Of a stretch of DNA of 38,042 nucleotides, positions 19,467-27,890 are shown in pieces. Position 1 is the first letter of the stretch. The number at the start of each line of letters is the position of its first letter. Below the pieces are notes generated by a model. It ran no database searches. It saw only the letters and a program-made list of their open reading frames with translations, and was not told where the DNA came from. The DNA lies in the NCBI RefSeq assembly GCF_002902405.1, contig NZ_PPQS01000030.1, positions 6,569 to 44,610 on the forward strand, read 5' to 3'. The position numbers were made by a program, and so were the translations under genes. The stretch comes from Staphylococcus schweitzeri (GTDB lineage: Bacteria > Bacillota > Bacilli > Staphylococcales > Staphylococcaceae).

Positions 19467-20459
19467 TTAATAATCTTCATTCAACTTTTTTACAACTAAA
19501 TGAGTTTCTGGATTAAAAATTGTCATGTCCTTTTTACGAATTAAATCATCCGTAAGTTTAAGTTCTACAATTTCATTACTTCCATAATATTTAATGTACA
19601 ACGTCCTTGTAGTTAAATTTATAACCGTTTGATACATCGTATAATGACTATCAGCATCATGTGGACGAACAATACCTACAGGAATGTTAACTGCATCTAA
19701 TAAATAAAATGCATTCATTAAATCCGTCTCTTTATCATTATTCTGAGATATATGTGATTTCATAAATGCCATACGTACAAAACGTTCTGTAGAAGTAAAT
19801 CCGCCTGGCAATCCAAATGTGCCTGATTCATTACCTAAAGGTTCAACTGTTACATCTTCCAGTAATTTTGATGAAGATGGATAAGGAGAAACATTAATAT
19901 ATTGTCTTAAATTGTTATAATGCCATGCTAAATCTGGATGATTTGTTAATACACCAATAGGATTATCTGTTACAACTACTTTACCATTTGCAAACGAAAC
20001 TTCTACTGAGTGTCCTGTTTTATCAGAAACATGATAATGTAACGGGGGCACTTCACCAATATCATTTAAATAAACTGCAACAACATTAATTTGAGAAGCT
20101 TGTTGTTTAATATCTTCAATACTCGTTGTATATCCTAAAATCCATGTCACAATTTCATTTTGTGTAATATTCATCGCTCCTGTTTTATGAGCAGAAGCAT
20201 ATGAACTATAACCTCGGAAATACTGCGTTGAAATGGCAACGCCATGCTCATTAACACCATCTCCATAAATAAAACCTTCCATATTTGTCCCAGTACCAAT
20301 AAAACCGAATTTAGTTTGACCTGTTGTTCCTGTACGTGATGTCCAATGGTAATTTCTAGGTGTCACTGCTGGTGAACCATCTAACGGATAATCATAATCC
20401 ATCGTGCGTCCAAGAAGTACTTGATTATTTAAGGTTTGTATTGTGAATCCTGTGCACAT
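19467..20459 (-). CDS. Choloylglycine hydrolase / penicillin V acylase family Ntn-hydrolase
   Basis: 330 aa from ATG 20459, supported by AGGAG 8 nt upstream and by the need for Cys2 to become N-terminal after Met removal (MCTGFTIQT). A GTG three codons earlier would bury the Cys. After processing, Cys1, Arg17 and Asp20 (LLGRTMDYDYP) fall at the family's catalytic positions, and an Asn in VLTNHPDLAWHYNNL fits the oxyanion residue. The family hydrolyses amide bonds in bile salts, penicillin V or N-acyl-homoserine lactones; substrate choice cannot be read from sequence. There is no signal peptide, so it is cytosolic. It is divergent from a NorB-like efflux gene with a Fur-like box between them. 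Confidence 0.9.
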   Translation of the reverse strand: MCTGFTIQTLNNQVLLGRTMDYDYPLDGSPAVTPRNYHWTSRTGTTGQTKFGFIGTGTNMEGFIYGDGVNEHGVAISTQYFRGYSSYASAHKTGAMNITQNEIVTWILGYTTSIEDIKQQASQINVVAVYLNDIGEVPPLHYHVSDKTGHSVEVSFANGKVVVTDNPIGVLTNHPDLAWHYNNLRQYINVSPYPSSSKLLEDVTVEPLGNESGTFGLPGGFTSTERFVRMAFMKSHISQNNDKETDLMNAFYLLDAVNIPVGIVRPHDADSHYTMYQTVINLTTRTLYIKYYGSNEIVELKLTDDLIRKKDMTIFNPETHLVVKKLNEDY

Positions 20460-20559
20460 TGTTCTCACTCCTCTACTATCTTTAATTATTTAAAATGTCT
20501 CAAAATAAAGCTACTTCACTAAAACATACTATAAAAAATTATGCCTGCAAGCAATTAAT

Positions 20560-20574
20560 TGATATTCATTCTCA
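20560..20574. promoter_or_regulatory. Near-consensus Fur box in the divergent Ntn hydrolase / MFS promoter region
   Basis: TGATATTCATTCTCA matches the 7-1-7 Fur inverted repeat TGATAATNATTATCA at 12 of its 14 defined positions. It lies 100 nt upstream of the Ntn hydrolase and ~120 nt upstream of the MFS gene, next to a TATGAT -10-like hexamer (20585-20590). This suggests iron-dependent repression of the MFS gene and perhaps both. PerR or Zur boxes are similar, so the regulator is not certain. Confidence 0.5.
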
Positions 20575-20692
20575 ATAACTATGGTATGATATGTAGGAAA
20601 TCATGACTAATTTATAAGCGAATATTTAAATTCATATTTCCAAGCTTAGAAGCATGACTTTCTATACTTAATTTTTACAAGGAGTGACATCT

Positions 20693-22069
20693 GTGAATCA
20701 CACACAATCTTCAACACGCAGTCATATTATTATTGCGATTATGTTATCTGCATTAACATATTGGTTGTTTGCACAATCATTTATTAATATAGGACCACTC
20801 GTTGGTCAAACATATCATACGTCACCTGCCATTTTAAATTTATCGATTAGTTTAACTTCTTTTGCCACTGGCATTTTTATGGTAGCAGCGGGTGACATAG
20901 CTGATAAAATTGGACAATTAAAAATGACATACATTGGACTCATAGTCAGCATTATTGGTTCTATTCTGTTAATAATTTCGGACATAACCGCCCTTTTAAT
21001 TTTGGGTAGAATTTTACAAGGTCTATCAGCAGCTATCTTATTACCTTCAACAGTAGGTGTTTTAAATAATCAATTTAAAGGCGATCATTTAAGACGTGCC
21101 ATTAGTTACTTAATGATTAGTACAGTGGGCGGTATCGGTCTAGCAGGTGTCATTGGCGGTTTTATTGCCACAAATTTCGGTTGGCAAACTAATTTCATTA
21201 TAAGTATCGTAATAGCTTTAATCGCCATACTGCTTCTTAAAGGAACATCTGAAAAAGTAAGACAACATCGTACCCATCATCCTTTTGATTATAAGGGGAT
21301 GACCGTTTTTGCTGTAATGATTGGAAGCTTCACATTGCTATTAACCCAAGGTTTTGAACAAGGTTGGTTTAGTACATTTTCATATATTTGTCTTGGTATA
21401 TTTGTTATCTCTACAATTATATTTATTATCATTGAACGCCGTTATACAACACCATTTATTGATTTTGCAGTATTTCACAACCGTCCGTTTATTGGTGCAT
21501 TTTTAAATAATTTTGTTTTAAACAGTGGTCTGGGTGTAACGGTTGTCTTCTTTATATATGCACAAACCCATCTTGGATTATCTGCTGCTCAATCTGGTTT
21601 AGTTACTTTACCTTATGCCATTGTAGCCGTTGCGATGATTCGGTTAGGCGAAAAAGCAACATTACGTTTCGGTGGCAAGTTGATGCTCATCATTGGTCCA
21701 ATGTTCCCTGTCATCGGCATCACTATTATTAGCATGACTCAATTATCGGCATCACAATATGTCATTTCAGTTGTAATTGGTTTCGTCATATGTGCTATAG
21801 GTAATGGTTTAGTAGCAACACCTGGACTTACGATTGCAATTTTTAGTATGCCAAATGAAAAAGTTGGCTTAGCTACAGGATTATATAAAATGAGTGGTAC
21901 ATTAGGTGGTGCTTTTGGTATAGCGTTAAGTACAACAGTATTCAGTATGTTACAACTAAACTATACACCTAGTGTAGCTGCAACTGTAACATTTTTAGTC
22001 AGCATTATATTGATGATCCTTGGCTCTTTATCTGCATACATGATCATTCCAAAAACAGTTAAATCATAA
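20693..22069 (+). CDS. MFS multidrug efflux transporter, NorB-like (14 TM)
   Basis: 458 aa from GTG 20693, which has GGAG 8 nt upstream; another GTG at 20684 overlaps the ribosome site itself. The N-terminus (ALTYWLFAQSFINIGPLVGQ) closely resembles S. aureus NorB and NorC (VITFWLFAQSLVNVVP in memory), as does the loop GDIADKIGQLKMTYIG, the family motif A. About 14 hydrophobic segments are present, the DHA2 drug:H+ antiporter topology. It probably exports drugs or small metabolites, but no substrate is shown. It has a Fur-like box upstream and a hairpin downstream shared with a convergent gene. Confidence 0.88.
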   Translation: MNHTQSSTRSHIIIAIMLSALTYWLFAQSFINIGPLVGQTYHTSPAILNLSISLTSFATGIFMVAAGDIADKIGQLKMTYIGLIVSIIGSILLIISDITALLILGRILQGLSAAILLPSTVGVLNNQFKGDHLRRAISYLMISTVGGIGLAGVIGGFIATNFGWQTNFIISIVIALIAILLLKGTSEKVRQHRTHHPFDYKGMTVFAVMIGSFTLLLTQGFEQGWFSTFSYICLGIFVISTIIFIIIERRYTTPFIDFAVFHNRPFIGAFLNNFVLNSGLGVTVVFFIYAQTHLGLSAAQSGLVTLPYAIVAVAMIRLGEKATLRFGGKLMLIIGPMFPVIGITIISMTQLSASQYVISVVIGFVICAIGNGLVATPGLTIAIFSMPNEKVGLATGLYKMSGTLGGAFGIALSTTVFSMLQLNYTPSVAATVTFLVSIILMILGSLSAYMIIPKTVKS

Positions 22070-22140
22070 ATATAATAGAAGATTCATGTTTCGAAATATC
22101 TGTATCACTTTAAAATGATACTCATCAAATTCCATAAAAA

Positions 22141-22174
22141 TAAGCGAAGAACATTTTTCTCTGTTCTTCGCTTA
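22141..22174 (-). terminator. Hairpin terminator between the MFS gene and the convergent hypothetical gene
   Basis: TAAGCGAAGAACA (22141-22153) pairs perfectly with TGTTCTTCGCTTA (22162-22174). On the minus strand the stem is followed by TTTTTATGG, so it is the terminator of the 22198-22590 gene. On the plus strand it has no T-run and may only partly stop MFS transcripts. Confidence 0.8.
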
Positions 22175-22197
22175 CACTAATTATATTCACTATCAAT

Positions 22198-22590
22198 TTA
22201 TACAAAATGGCCATTTTCAAATATAATGCGTTGTTTCTGACCTTGAATATATTTATCATAATTCTCTTTTTGAAAATCAGTTAACATTAATCGTGATGTG
22301 CCATACTTTAATACTTTGTCAGGCGTTTCAATTCTCATTTTTCTGAACAACCATCCGTCTTTCAACACAATTCGACTTACAGGTTCATATGATAATTCTA
22401 CTGTTTCTTTAATTTCAAATGTCTTGAATGAAATAATCGTGCACATTAAAAATGTATCCCCAAAATAATAAACACATAAATCCTCACGTTTATGTTGTCC
22501 AACTAGCAAACGACCATATTCGAACTCTTTTTCTGGATATTTCAATTCTAAAAAACTAATAATCTCTTCTTCTTTTAATTTGAATTGCAT
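22198..22590 (-). CDS. Conserved hypothetical protein, PH-like fold suspected
   Basis: 130 aa, ATG 22590 with GAGAGG about 10 nt upstream. There is no signal peptide or membrane helix. The N-terminal third is a charged helix (KLKEEEIISFLELKYPEKEF), then alternating hydrophobic beta-strand-like segments (DLCVYYFGDTFLMCTIISF) and a closing helix with an FQKENYDKYIQGQ stretch. This pattern, with a VLKDGWLFRKMRIET segment resembling bacterial PH domains, suggests a small cytosolic PH-like protein, but this is a weak inference and I do not recognise a family. It is a single-gene unit between convergent MFS and divergent rbsR, with its own terminator. Confidence 0.75.
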   Translation of the reverse strand: MQFKLKEEEIISFLELKYPEKEFEYGRLLVGQHKREDLCVYYFGDTFLMCTIISFKTFEIKETVELSYEPVSRIVLKDGWLFRKMRIETPDKVLKYGTSRLMLTDFQKENYDKYIQGQKQRIIFENGHFV

Positions 22591-22939
22591 TTAAAAACAT
22601 CCTCTCTTCGATTGTGACTACTCTTTTTCAATAACTAAACACTCATCTTACATAGTTAAATATACATTATTTTATTATATATTTTAACACTTTTTTCAAA
22701 ATCCAAAAGTTAGTATATACAAATAATAGCTTGATCATTTATATGCATTTCTAGTATGCCGCTTTTTCATATTTCTAAACTTTTTAATCATTTTTCCAAT
22801 ACTATATTCAACCTCATTAATTGAAAATAAGCGATGTATGCTTACGTATGTTATCGAATGTTTTCTCATGATATGATAAATATAATAATTGGGTATATAT
22901 TTAAAAGATTAATTACAAAACAAAGAGAAGGAATCGATG
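22591..22939 (+). promoter_or_regulatory. rbsR upstream region with sigma-B-like -10 element
   Basis: A 349-nt A/T-rich stretch without a supportable gene. GGGTAT at 22891-22896 matches the sigma-B -10 element and lies 44 nt before the rbsR start. No good GTTT -35 stands at the right distance, so the match is partial. A TATAAT hexamer overlaps at 22881-22886. Confidence 0.35.
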
Positions 22940-23932
22940 ATGAAAAAAATATCAATTAAAGATGTTGCCAAAGAAGCTGGTGTATCTGTTACTACTGTGT
23001 CACATATTTTAAATCATAATGATAGTAGGTTTTCAGCAACAACGATAAAAAACGTACATGCTGTTTCAGAACGTTTAGGCTATGCTCCTAATAAACATGC
23101 CAAACAATTACGTGGTAGTAAGATTCGAACTATTGGTGTCATTCTCCCGAGCTTAACAAATCCATTTTTCTCATCACTCATGCAAAGTATCCATGATTAT
23201 AAACCATCAGATGTTGATTTATGTTTTTTAACGTCTACAGCGCACGAATTATATAATAATGTTAAACATTTAATTGAACGCGGTATAGACGGCTTGATCA
23301 TTGCGCAATATATTGCTTCTCCTGATACACTTGATAATTATTTAAAAAAGCACCATGTTCCATATGTTGTTCTCGATCAAAATGACCATCAAGGTTATAC
23401 TGATTTTGTACGCACAAATGAATATCAAGGCGGACAACTTGCAGCACAACATTTAATAAGATTAGGCCACAAAAATATGACAATTGTTGCACCATATAAC
23501 ATGATGGCAAATATGTCTGCACGTGTTAACGGATTTATTGATACTTTACACGCGCATCAATTATCCGAACCCAAAATCATTCATACAGAGCTATCTAAGC
23601 ATGGTGGTCTAACTATCGTTGATGACATTATGATTAATCCTGCTACTGCGATATTTGCTATTAACGATGAACTCGCCATTGGTATTTTGCGTGGTTTAAT
23701 CGAACATGGAATTAATATTCCGAAAGATATCTCATTGATAGGTTATGATGACATCGACTATGCTGCTTATGTCACACCACCATTGACTACAATAGCTCAA
23801 CCAATTACTGAAATTGGTAAAACGTCTTTAAATTTATTACTTCAACGTTTACAACAGTTAGATAAGACAATTGAAATGATTGAACTTCCGACGACATTAA
23901 AAATTAGATCCACGACCTCTTCAACTATTTAG
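22940..23932 (+). CDS. rbsR: RbsR, LacI-family ribose operon repressor
   Basis: 330 aa. Tandem ATGs at 22937 and 22940 are possible; the second has better spacing (7 nt) from GAAGGA. Residues 1-~60 hold the LacI helix-turn-helix (ISIKDVAKEAGVSVTTVSHI) and hinge. The rest is a periplasmic-binding-protein-like effector domain with the usual GYDDIDYA and TTIAQP motifs near the C-terminus. In S. aureus RbsR represses rbsUDK and is reported to activate capsule genes. Its likely target, the palindrome GTAAAACGTTTTAC, lies just upstream of rbsU. A terminator separates rbsR from rbsUDK, so it is transcribed alone. Confidence 0.95.
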   Translation: MKKISIKDVAKEAGVSVTTVSHILNHNDSRFSATTIKNVHAVSERLGYAPNKHAKQLRGSKIRTIGVILPSLTNPFFSSLMQSIHDYKPSDVDLCFLTSTAHELYNNVKHLIERGIDGLIIAQYIASPDTLDNYLKKHHVPYVVLDQNDHQGYTDFVRTNEYQGGQLAAQHLIRLGHKNMTIVAPYNMMANMSARVNGFIDTLHAHQLSEPKIIHTELSKHGGLTIVDDIMINPATAIFAINDELAIGILRGLIEHGINIPKDISLIGYDDIDYAAYVTPPLTTIAQPITEIGKTSLNLLLQRLQQLDKTIEMIELPTTLKIRSTTSSTI

Positions 23933-23981
23933 CACTAAATGCACATTCATAGTGTACATGCGATATATTTTTGAATCCTTT

Positions 23982-24020
23982 TCCCTTACCGTTGATTTAA
24001 CGTTGAGGGATTTTACTTTC
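23982..24020 (+). terminator. Terminator of rbsR
   Basis: TCCCTTACCGTT (23982-23993) pairs with AACGTTGAGGGA (23999-24010) with one mismatch and one wobble and a 5-nt loop, followed by TTTTACTTTC. Confidence 0.75.
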
Positions 24021-24092
24021 TATAAAGTCATTCTAAAATTTAAACGATATTCATTAAAATTCGAAATATGAATTAAACGTTATTAACATTTT

Positions 24093-24107
24093 ATGAAAAC
24101 GCATGCA
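24093..24107 (+). promoter_or_regulatory. cre site (CcpA) upstream of rbsU
   Basis: ATGAAAACGCATGCA fits the low-GC Gram-positive cre consensus WTGNAANCGNWNNCW at every position. It lies 72 nt before rbsU and 31 nt upstream of the RbsR palindrome, so ribose uptake is expected to be under carbon catabolite control. Confidence 0.65.
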
Positions 24108-24138
24108 TTTTGCAATTAAAAGTGTTACGATGGCACTG

Positions 24139-24152
24139 GTAAAACGTTTTAC
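24139..24152. promoter_or_regulatory. RbsR operator palindrome
   Basis: GTAAAACGTTTTAC is a perfect 14-bp palindrome with the central CG typical of LacI/GalR operators, 26 nt upstream of the rbsU ATG. It is the obvious binding site for the adjacent RbsR. Confidence 0.75.
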
Positions 24153-24178
24153 TAAAATTAAATCGTGAGGTGTATAAC

Positions 24179-25060
24179 ATGAGCATTGTTGCTTTACTTA
24201 TTGGATTGGGACCTTTAATCGGTTGGGGTTTCTTCCCGACAGTTGCATCTAAATTCGGAGGTAAACCTGTAAATCAAATTATCGGTGCCACTGTAGGTAC
24301 ATTAATATTCGCTATTATTTTAGCCATGGTTACTTCGAGTGGCTTTCCTACTGGAGCAAATTTACTGTTTGCCATTTTATCCGGTGCTGGTTGGGGCTTT
24401 GGACAAATTATTACATTTAAGGCATTTGAACTTGTTGGTTCCTCTCGTGCTATGCCTGTTACAACAGCATTTCAATTATTAGGTGCATCTTTATGGGGTG
24501 TTTTTGCATTAGGAAATTGGCCAGGCATTGGTCATAAAATCATTGGATTCACTGCTTTAATCGTTATCTTAATTGGTGCGCGTATGACAGTTTGGAGCGA
24601 ACGTAAAGAAGCTGGTAATGCTAAAAATTTACGTCGTGCAGTTATACTTTTGTTAATTGGTGAATTTGGATACTGGTTATATTCTGCAGCACCACAAGCA
24701 ACATCAATTAATGGATTAACCGCCTTTTTACCTCAAGCTATGGGTATGGTCTTAGTTGCAGTTATTTATGGACTAATGAATATGAAGGAAGAAAATCCTT
24801 TCCGTAACAAAATCACATGGTTACAAATTATTTCAGGATTTTTCTTTGCATTTGGTGCCTTAACATATTTAATTTCTGCTCAACCTGATATGAACGGTTT
24901 AGCGACTGGCTTTATTCTTTCTCAAACATCTGTTGTACTCGCAACATTAACTGGTATATATTTCTTAAAACAACATAAAACATCAAAAGAAATGGTCATT
25001 ACAATTATTGGCTTAGTACTCATTTTAGTAGCCGCTTCTGTCACAGTATTTATAAAATAA
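24179..25060 (+). CDS. rbsU: RbsU, ribose uptake permease (GRP transporter family)
   Basis: 293 aa from ATG 24179, which has GAGGTG 7 nt upstream; a start three codons earlier overlaps less well. Ten hydrophobic helices fill nearly the whole chain, the topology of the glucose/ribose porter family of the drug/metabolite transporter superfamily. Glycine-rich segments such as [14 protein letters not shown] and [16 protein letters not shown] are characteristic. In staphylococci this protein brings in ribose in place of the RbsABC ABC transporter of Bacillus. It opens the rbsUDK operon and is followed after 14 nt by rbsD. Confidence 0.93.
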   Translation: MSIVALLIGLGPLIGWGFFPTVASKFGGKPVNQIIGATVGTLIFAIILAMVTSSGFPTGANLLFAILSGAGWGFGQIITFKAFELVGSSRAMPVTTAFQLLGASLWGVFALGNWPGIGHKIIGFTALIVILIGARMTVWSERKEAGNAKNLRRAVILLLIGEFGYWLYSAAPQATSINGLTAFLPQAMGMVLVAVIYGLMNMKEENPFRNKITWLQIISGFFFAFGALTYLISAQPDMNGLATGFILSQTSVVLATLTGIYFLKQHKTSKEMVITIIGLVLILVAASVTVFIK

Positions 25061-25074
25061 GGAGTGTTAATTTC

Positions 25075-25479
25075 ATGAAAAAATCGAGCGTTTTAAATGA
25101 ACATATATCGAAATCAATTGCGACAATCGGACATTTTGACTTATTAACAATCAACGATGCTGGTATGCCAATTCCAAATGATCATCGTCGTATTGATTTA
25201 GCTGTCACAAAAAATTTACCACGCTTTATCGATGTATTAGCTACAGTATTGGAAGAAATGGAAATTCAAAAAATTTACTTAGCTGAAGAAATTAAGGAAC
25301 ATAACCCTGAACAATTGCAACAAATTAAACAATTGCTTTCATCTGATATAGATATTGTTTTCATTCCTCACGAAGACATGAAAGCAAATTTAACGCATCC
25401 ATTAAATAAAGGCAATATTCGCACTGGTGAAATAACACCTTATTCCAATATCGCCTTAGAATCAAATGTTACATTTTAA
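25075..25479 (+). CDS. rbsD: RbsD, D-ribose pyranase
   Basis: 134 aa, normal for the family. It interconverts beta-pyran and beta-furan forms of D-ribose, supplying the furanose for RbsK. The catalytic His is H20 in [16 protein letters not shown], and the closing segment ([15 protein letters not shown]) is the family C-terminal signature. ATG 25075 follows GGAG at 9 nt. It acts in the cytosol as an oligomer. It lies 14 nt after rbsU and 27 nt before rbsK. Confidence 0.95.
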   Translation: MKKSSVLNEHISKSIATIGHFDLLTINDAGMPIPNDHRRIDLAVTKNLPRFIDVLATVLEEMEIQKIYLAEEIKEHNPEQLQQIKQLLSSDIDIVFIPHEDMKANLTHPLNKGNIRTGEITPYSNIALESNVTF

Positions 25480-25506
25480 AAATTTAAAGTTGAAAGGAGT
25501 CATACA

Positions 25507-26424
25507 ATGACCAATAAAGTTGTTATTTTAGGCTCTACGAACGTAGATCAATTTTTAACTGTTGAAAGATATGCGCAACCAGGAGAAACTTTACATGTTG
25601 AAGAAGCTCAAAAAGCATTTGGTGGCGGTAAAGGCGCTAACCAAGCGATTGCAACTGCACGTATGCAAGCAGATACAACATTTATTACTAAAATAGGAAA
25701 TGATGGTGTTGCTGATTTCATCTTAGAAGATTTTAAAGAGGCAAATATAGATACATCATACATTATCAAAACTGATGAAGCTAAAACCGGTCAAGCATTC
25801 ATTACTGTTAATGCTGAAGGTCAAAATACTATCTATGTTTACGGTGGCGCAAATATGACAATAACACCCGAAGATGTCAAAACAGCAAAGGATGCAATTG
25901 TTAAAGCGGACTTTATCGTTGCACAATTAGAAGTGCCGATACCTGCAATTACTTCTGCATTTGAAATTGCAAAGGCACATGGTGTAACAACGGTGTTAAA
26001 TCCCGCACCAGCAAAACCATTGCCTGAAAAACTGTTATCTTTAATTGATATCATCGTTCCGAATGAAACAGAAGCTGAATTATTATCTGGTATCAAAGTA
26101 ACAGATGAAGCATCCATGCAAGCCAATGCAGATTACTTTTTATCTCTAGGTATCAAAACTGTTTTAATTACATTAGGTAAACAAGGTACATATTTTGCTA
26201 CACAAGACCATAGCCAACAAATTCAGGCTTATAAAGTTAAAGCTATCGATACTACTGCTGCTGGTGATACATTTATCGGTGCTTTCATTAGTCGTTTAAA
26301 TAAGTCTCAAGATAATTTAGAAGAAGCTATAGACTTCGGTAACAAAGCCAGTTCGTTTACTGTTCAAAGACATGGTTCTCAAGCGTCAATTCCTCTTTTA
26401 GAAGAAGTTAAAAATAAAGTATAA
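25507..26424 (+). CDS. rbsK: RbsK, ribokinase
   Basis: 305 aa PfkB-family kinase that phosphorylates D-ribose to ribose 5-phosphate for the pentose phosphate pathway. The first PfkB signature is FGGGKGANQAIATARM (~38-53); the second is DTTAAGDTFIGAF with the catalytic base D254. NPAPAKPLP and VPNETEAELLSG are typical ribokinase stretches. ATG 25507 has GAAAGGAG 7 nt upstream. It is the last gene of the operon and is followed by a very strong terminator. Confidence 0.96.
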   Translation: MTNKVVILGSTNVDQFLTVERYAQPGETLHVEEAQKAFGGGKGANQAIATARMQADTTFITKIGNDGVADFILEDFKEANIDTSYIIKTDEAKTGQAFITVNAEGQNTIYVYGGANMTITPEDVKTAKDAIVKADFIVAQLEVPIPAITSAFEIAKAHGVTTVLNPAPAKPLPEKLLSLIDIIVPNETEAELLSGIKVTDEASMQANADYFLSLGIKTVLITLGKQGTYFATQDHSQQIQAYKVKAIDTTAAGDTFIGAFISRLNKSQDNLEEAIDFGNKASSFTVQRHGSQASIPLLEEVKNKV

Positions 26425-26431
26425 ATTTATT

Positions 26432-26502
26432 AAGCATAGTTGTGATATAAATGCTCAGCCTGTAGCATGATACATTCTTATATCACAACTATGCTTTTTT
26501 AA
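26432..26502 (+). terminator. Terminator of rbsUDK
   Basis: An 18-bp perfect stem pairs AAGCATAGTTGTGATATA (26432-26449) with TATATCACAACTATGCTT (26479-26496), followed by a T-run. The 29-nt loop is long for a simple terminator. Confidence 0.8.
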
Positions 26503-26627
26503 TCCTATATAACAAAAAAATTCTATACAACATCTAAGCCTAACAACTCATGTTGTTATAAATATAATGACAATTTTTTGTCATCTTTCTATCTTCCAAT
26601 TTATCATCTATAAATATGCTATATTAA

Positions 26628-26642
26628 TGATAATTATTATCA
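26628..26642. promoter_or_regulatory. Perfect Fur box upstream of the methyltransferase gene
   Basis: TGATAATTATTATCA matches the Fur 7-1-7 consensus at every position. It lies 20 nt before the ATG and immediately after TATGCT/TATATT -10-like hexamers (26615-26625), so bound Fur would block transcription. Iron-repressed expression is expected. Confidence 0.8.
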
Positions 26643-26662
26643 ATTAAAAAGGAGGTTATTTT

Positions 26663-27424
26663 ATGTCCAAAGAAGCTGGTCATACATTTTTAGCTAAATT
26701 AGGAAAAACACGACTACGCCCTGGTGGTAAAGCAGCAACAGATTGGTTAATACAGCAAGGGGAATTTTCAGAAGACACACAAGTGTTAGAAGTAGCATGT
26801 AATATGTGCACAACATCCATTTATCTAGCTCAAACATTCGGCTGTCACATTCAAGGTGTGGATATAAACAAGAAAGCATTAGAACTAGCAAAGAAAAAGA
26901 TTTCCGCAGCGGGTCTTGAATCATATATTCAAGTACAACAAGCGAATGCTATTAAATTGCCCTTTGATGACAATCAATTCGATATTGTTCTAAATGAAGC
27001 AATGTTAACGATGTTACCAATTACTGCAAAGGAAAAAGCTTTACGTGAATATTACAGAGTCTTAAAGCCTGGTGGTATCTTACTAACACATGATATCGCC
27101 ATCATCAATGAAATACATGCCACACATGTGGTTAAATCATTGTCTGCCGCAATTAATGTCAATGTATCACCACAAACGAAACTTGGATGGTTGGATTTAT
27201 ATTACCAAGCTGGTTTTAACGATGTATACTATCATAATGGTCCGATGAGTTTAATGACACCAAAAGGATTGATTTATGACGAAGGTATTTTTGGAACCTT
27301 AAAAATCATTAAAAATGCTTTAAACAAAGAAAATCGTTCGATGTTTGGTCAAATGTTTAAAGCTATGACTAAATTGCGTAAAGATTTGAATTACATTACT
27401 TTTGTCGCTAAAAAACAACATTAA
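26663..27424 (+). CDS. Class I SAM-dependent methyltransferase, Fur-controlled, substrate unknown
   Basis: 253 aa, ATG 26663 with AAGGAGG upstream. The core is a Rossmann-type methyltransferase: motif I region VLEVACNMCTTS (41-52), acidic residue D67 (GVDINKKALE), motif II ANAIKLPFDDNQFDIVLNEA (94-113) and motif III YYRVLKPGG (130-138). Motif I is unusual, since the usual GxGxG glycines are replaced by A-C-N-M-C. The C-terminal ~100 residues are helical and may bind the substrate. It is monocistronic, between the rbsUDK terminator and a repeat-rich gap. A perfect Fur box directly upstream points to a role under iron limitation. Small-molecule or lipid methylation is possible; no substrate is evident. 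Confidence 0.88.
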   Translation: MSKEAGHTFLAKLGKTRLRPGGKAATDWLIQQGEFSEDTQVLEVACNMCTTSIYLAQTFGCHIQGVDINKKALELAKKKISAAGLESYIQVQQANAIKLPFDDNQFDIVLNEAMLTMLPITAKEKALREYYRVLKPGGILLTHDIAIINEIHATHVVKSLSAAINVNVSPQTKLGWLDLYYQAGFNDVYYHNGPMSLMTPKGLIYDEGIFGTLKIIKNALNKENRSMFGQMFKAMTKLRKDLNYITFVAKKQH

Positions 27425-27666
27425 ATATTACGCCCTAACTACACGGTTGTATCTATGTTTGACTTTAAGCATTTTCCGGTACTAATTATCCACTTATTCC
27501 TATTGTTACCACCGATTAACAAGGTATTTTTTCTGGGTTAATCTCTACAAATTATCGAGACAATTGCGTTTTTTATGTATTAAAAAAGCAGTAAGAGACA
27601 GAAATTGTAAAGAACAACTAATGATTTATTATGTAATGGTTCTTACGCATTTACCCACAGCTTTTG

Positions 27667-27716
27667 TGTTGGGGCCAGCCAACTTACATTGTCTGTAGAA
27701 TTTCGAAAAGAAATTC
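27667..27716. repeat. STAR-like dispersed repeat fragment
   Basis: TGTTGGGGCC (from 27667) followed by a CTGTAGAATTTCGAAAAG stretch and the small hairpin AGAATTTC/GAAATTCT resembles the S. aureus STAR-type intergenic repeat (consensus core TGTTGGGGCCC). It is a single degenerate unit here, not an array. Identification is from memory of the consensus. Confidence 0.55.
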
Positions 27717-27831
27717 TCTATGTTTAGGGTCCACCCTCGGCAATGTTGACTAGTATTATAAAAGCTTGTTACAAGCGCATGTTTATTCAGTCGAATACTG
27801 CTAATATAACATTGTAGCTCCTGAGACATTG

Positions 27832-27890
27832 TGAAATGCTCCCTTCAAAGTTTTCATTTTTTAAATGTCTACTTTGAAGGGAGCATTTCA
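27832..27890. repeat. 20-bp perfect inverted repeat
   Basis: Arms 27832-27851 and 27871-27890 are exact reverse complements (TGAAATGCTCCCTTCAAAGT), with an inner CATTT/AAATG pair in the 19-nt loop. Neither strand shows the T-run of an intrinsic terminator, so this may be a mobile MITE-like remnant, a small RNA hairpin, or a Rho-independent signal without a canonical tract. It lies 115 nt downstream of the bglA stop. Confidence 0.75.

Noticed and set aside
27629..27829. Minus-strand 66-codon frame in the bglA upstream gap
   Set aside because: It crosses the STAR-like repeat, has no ribosome site and no recognisable protein features.
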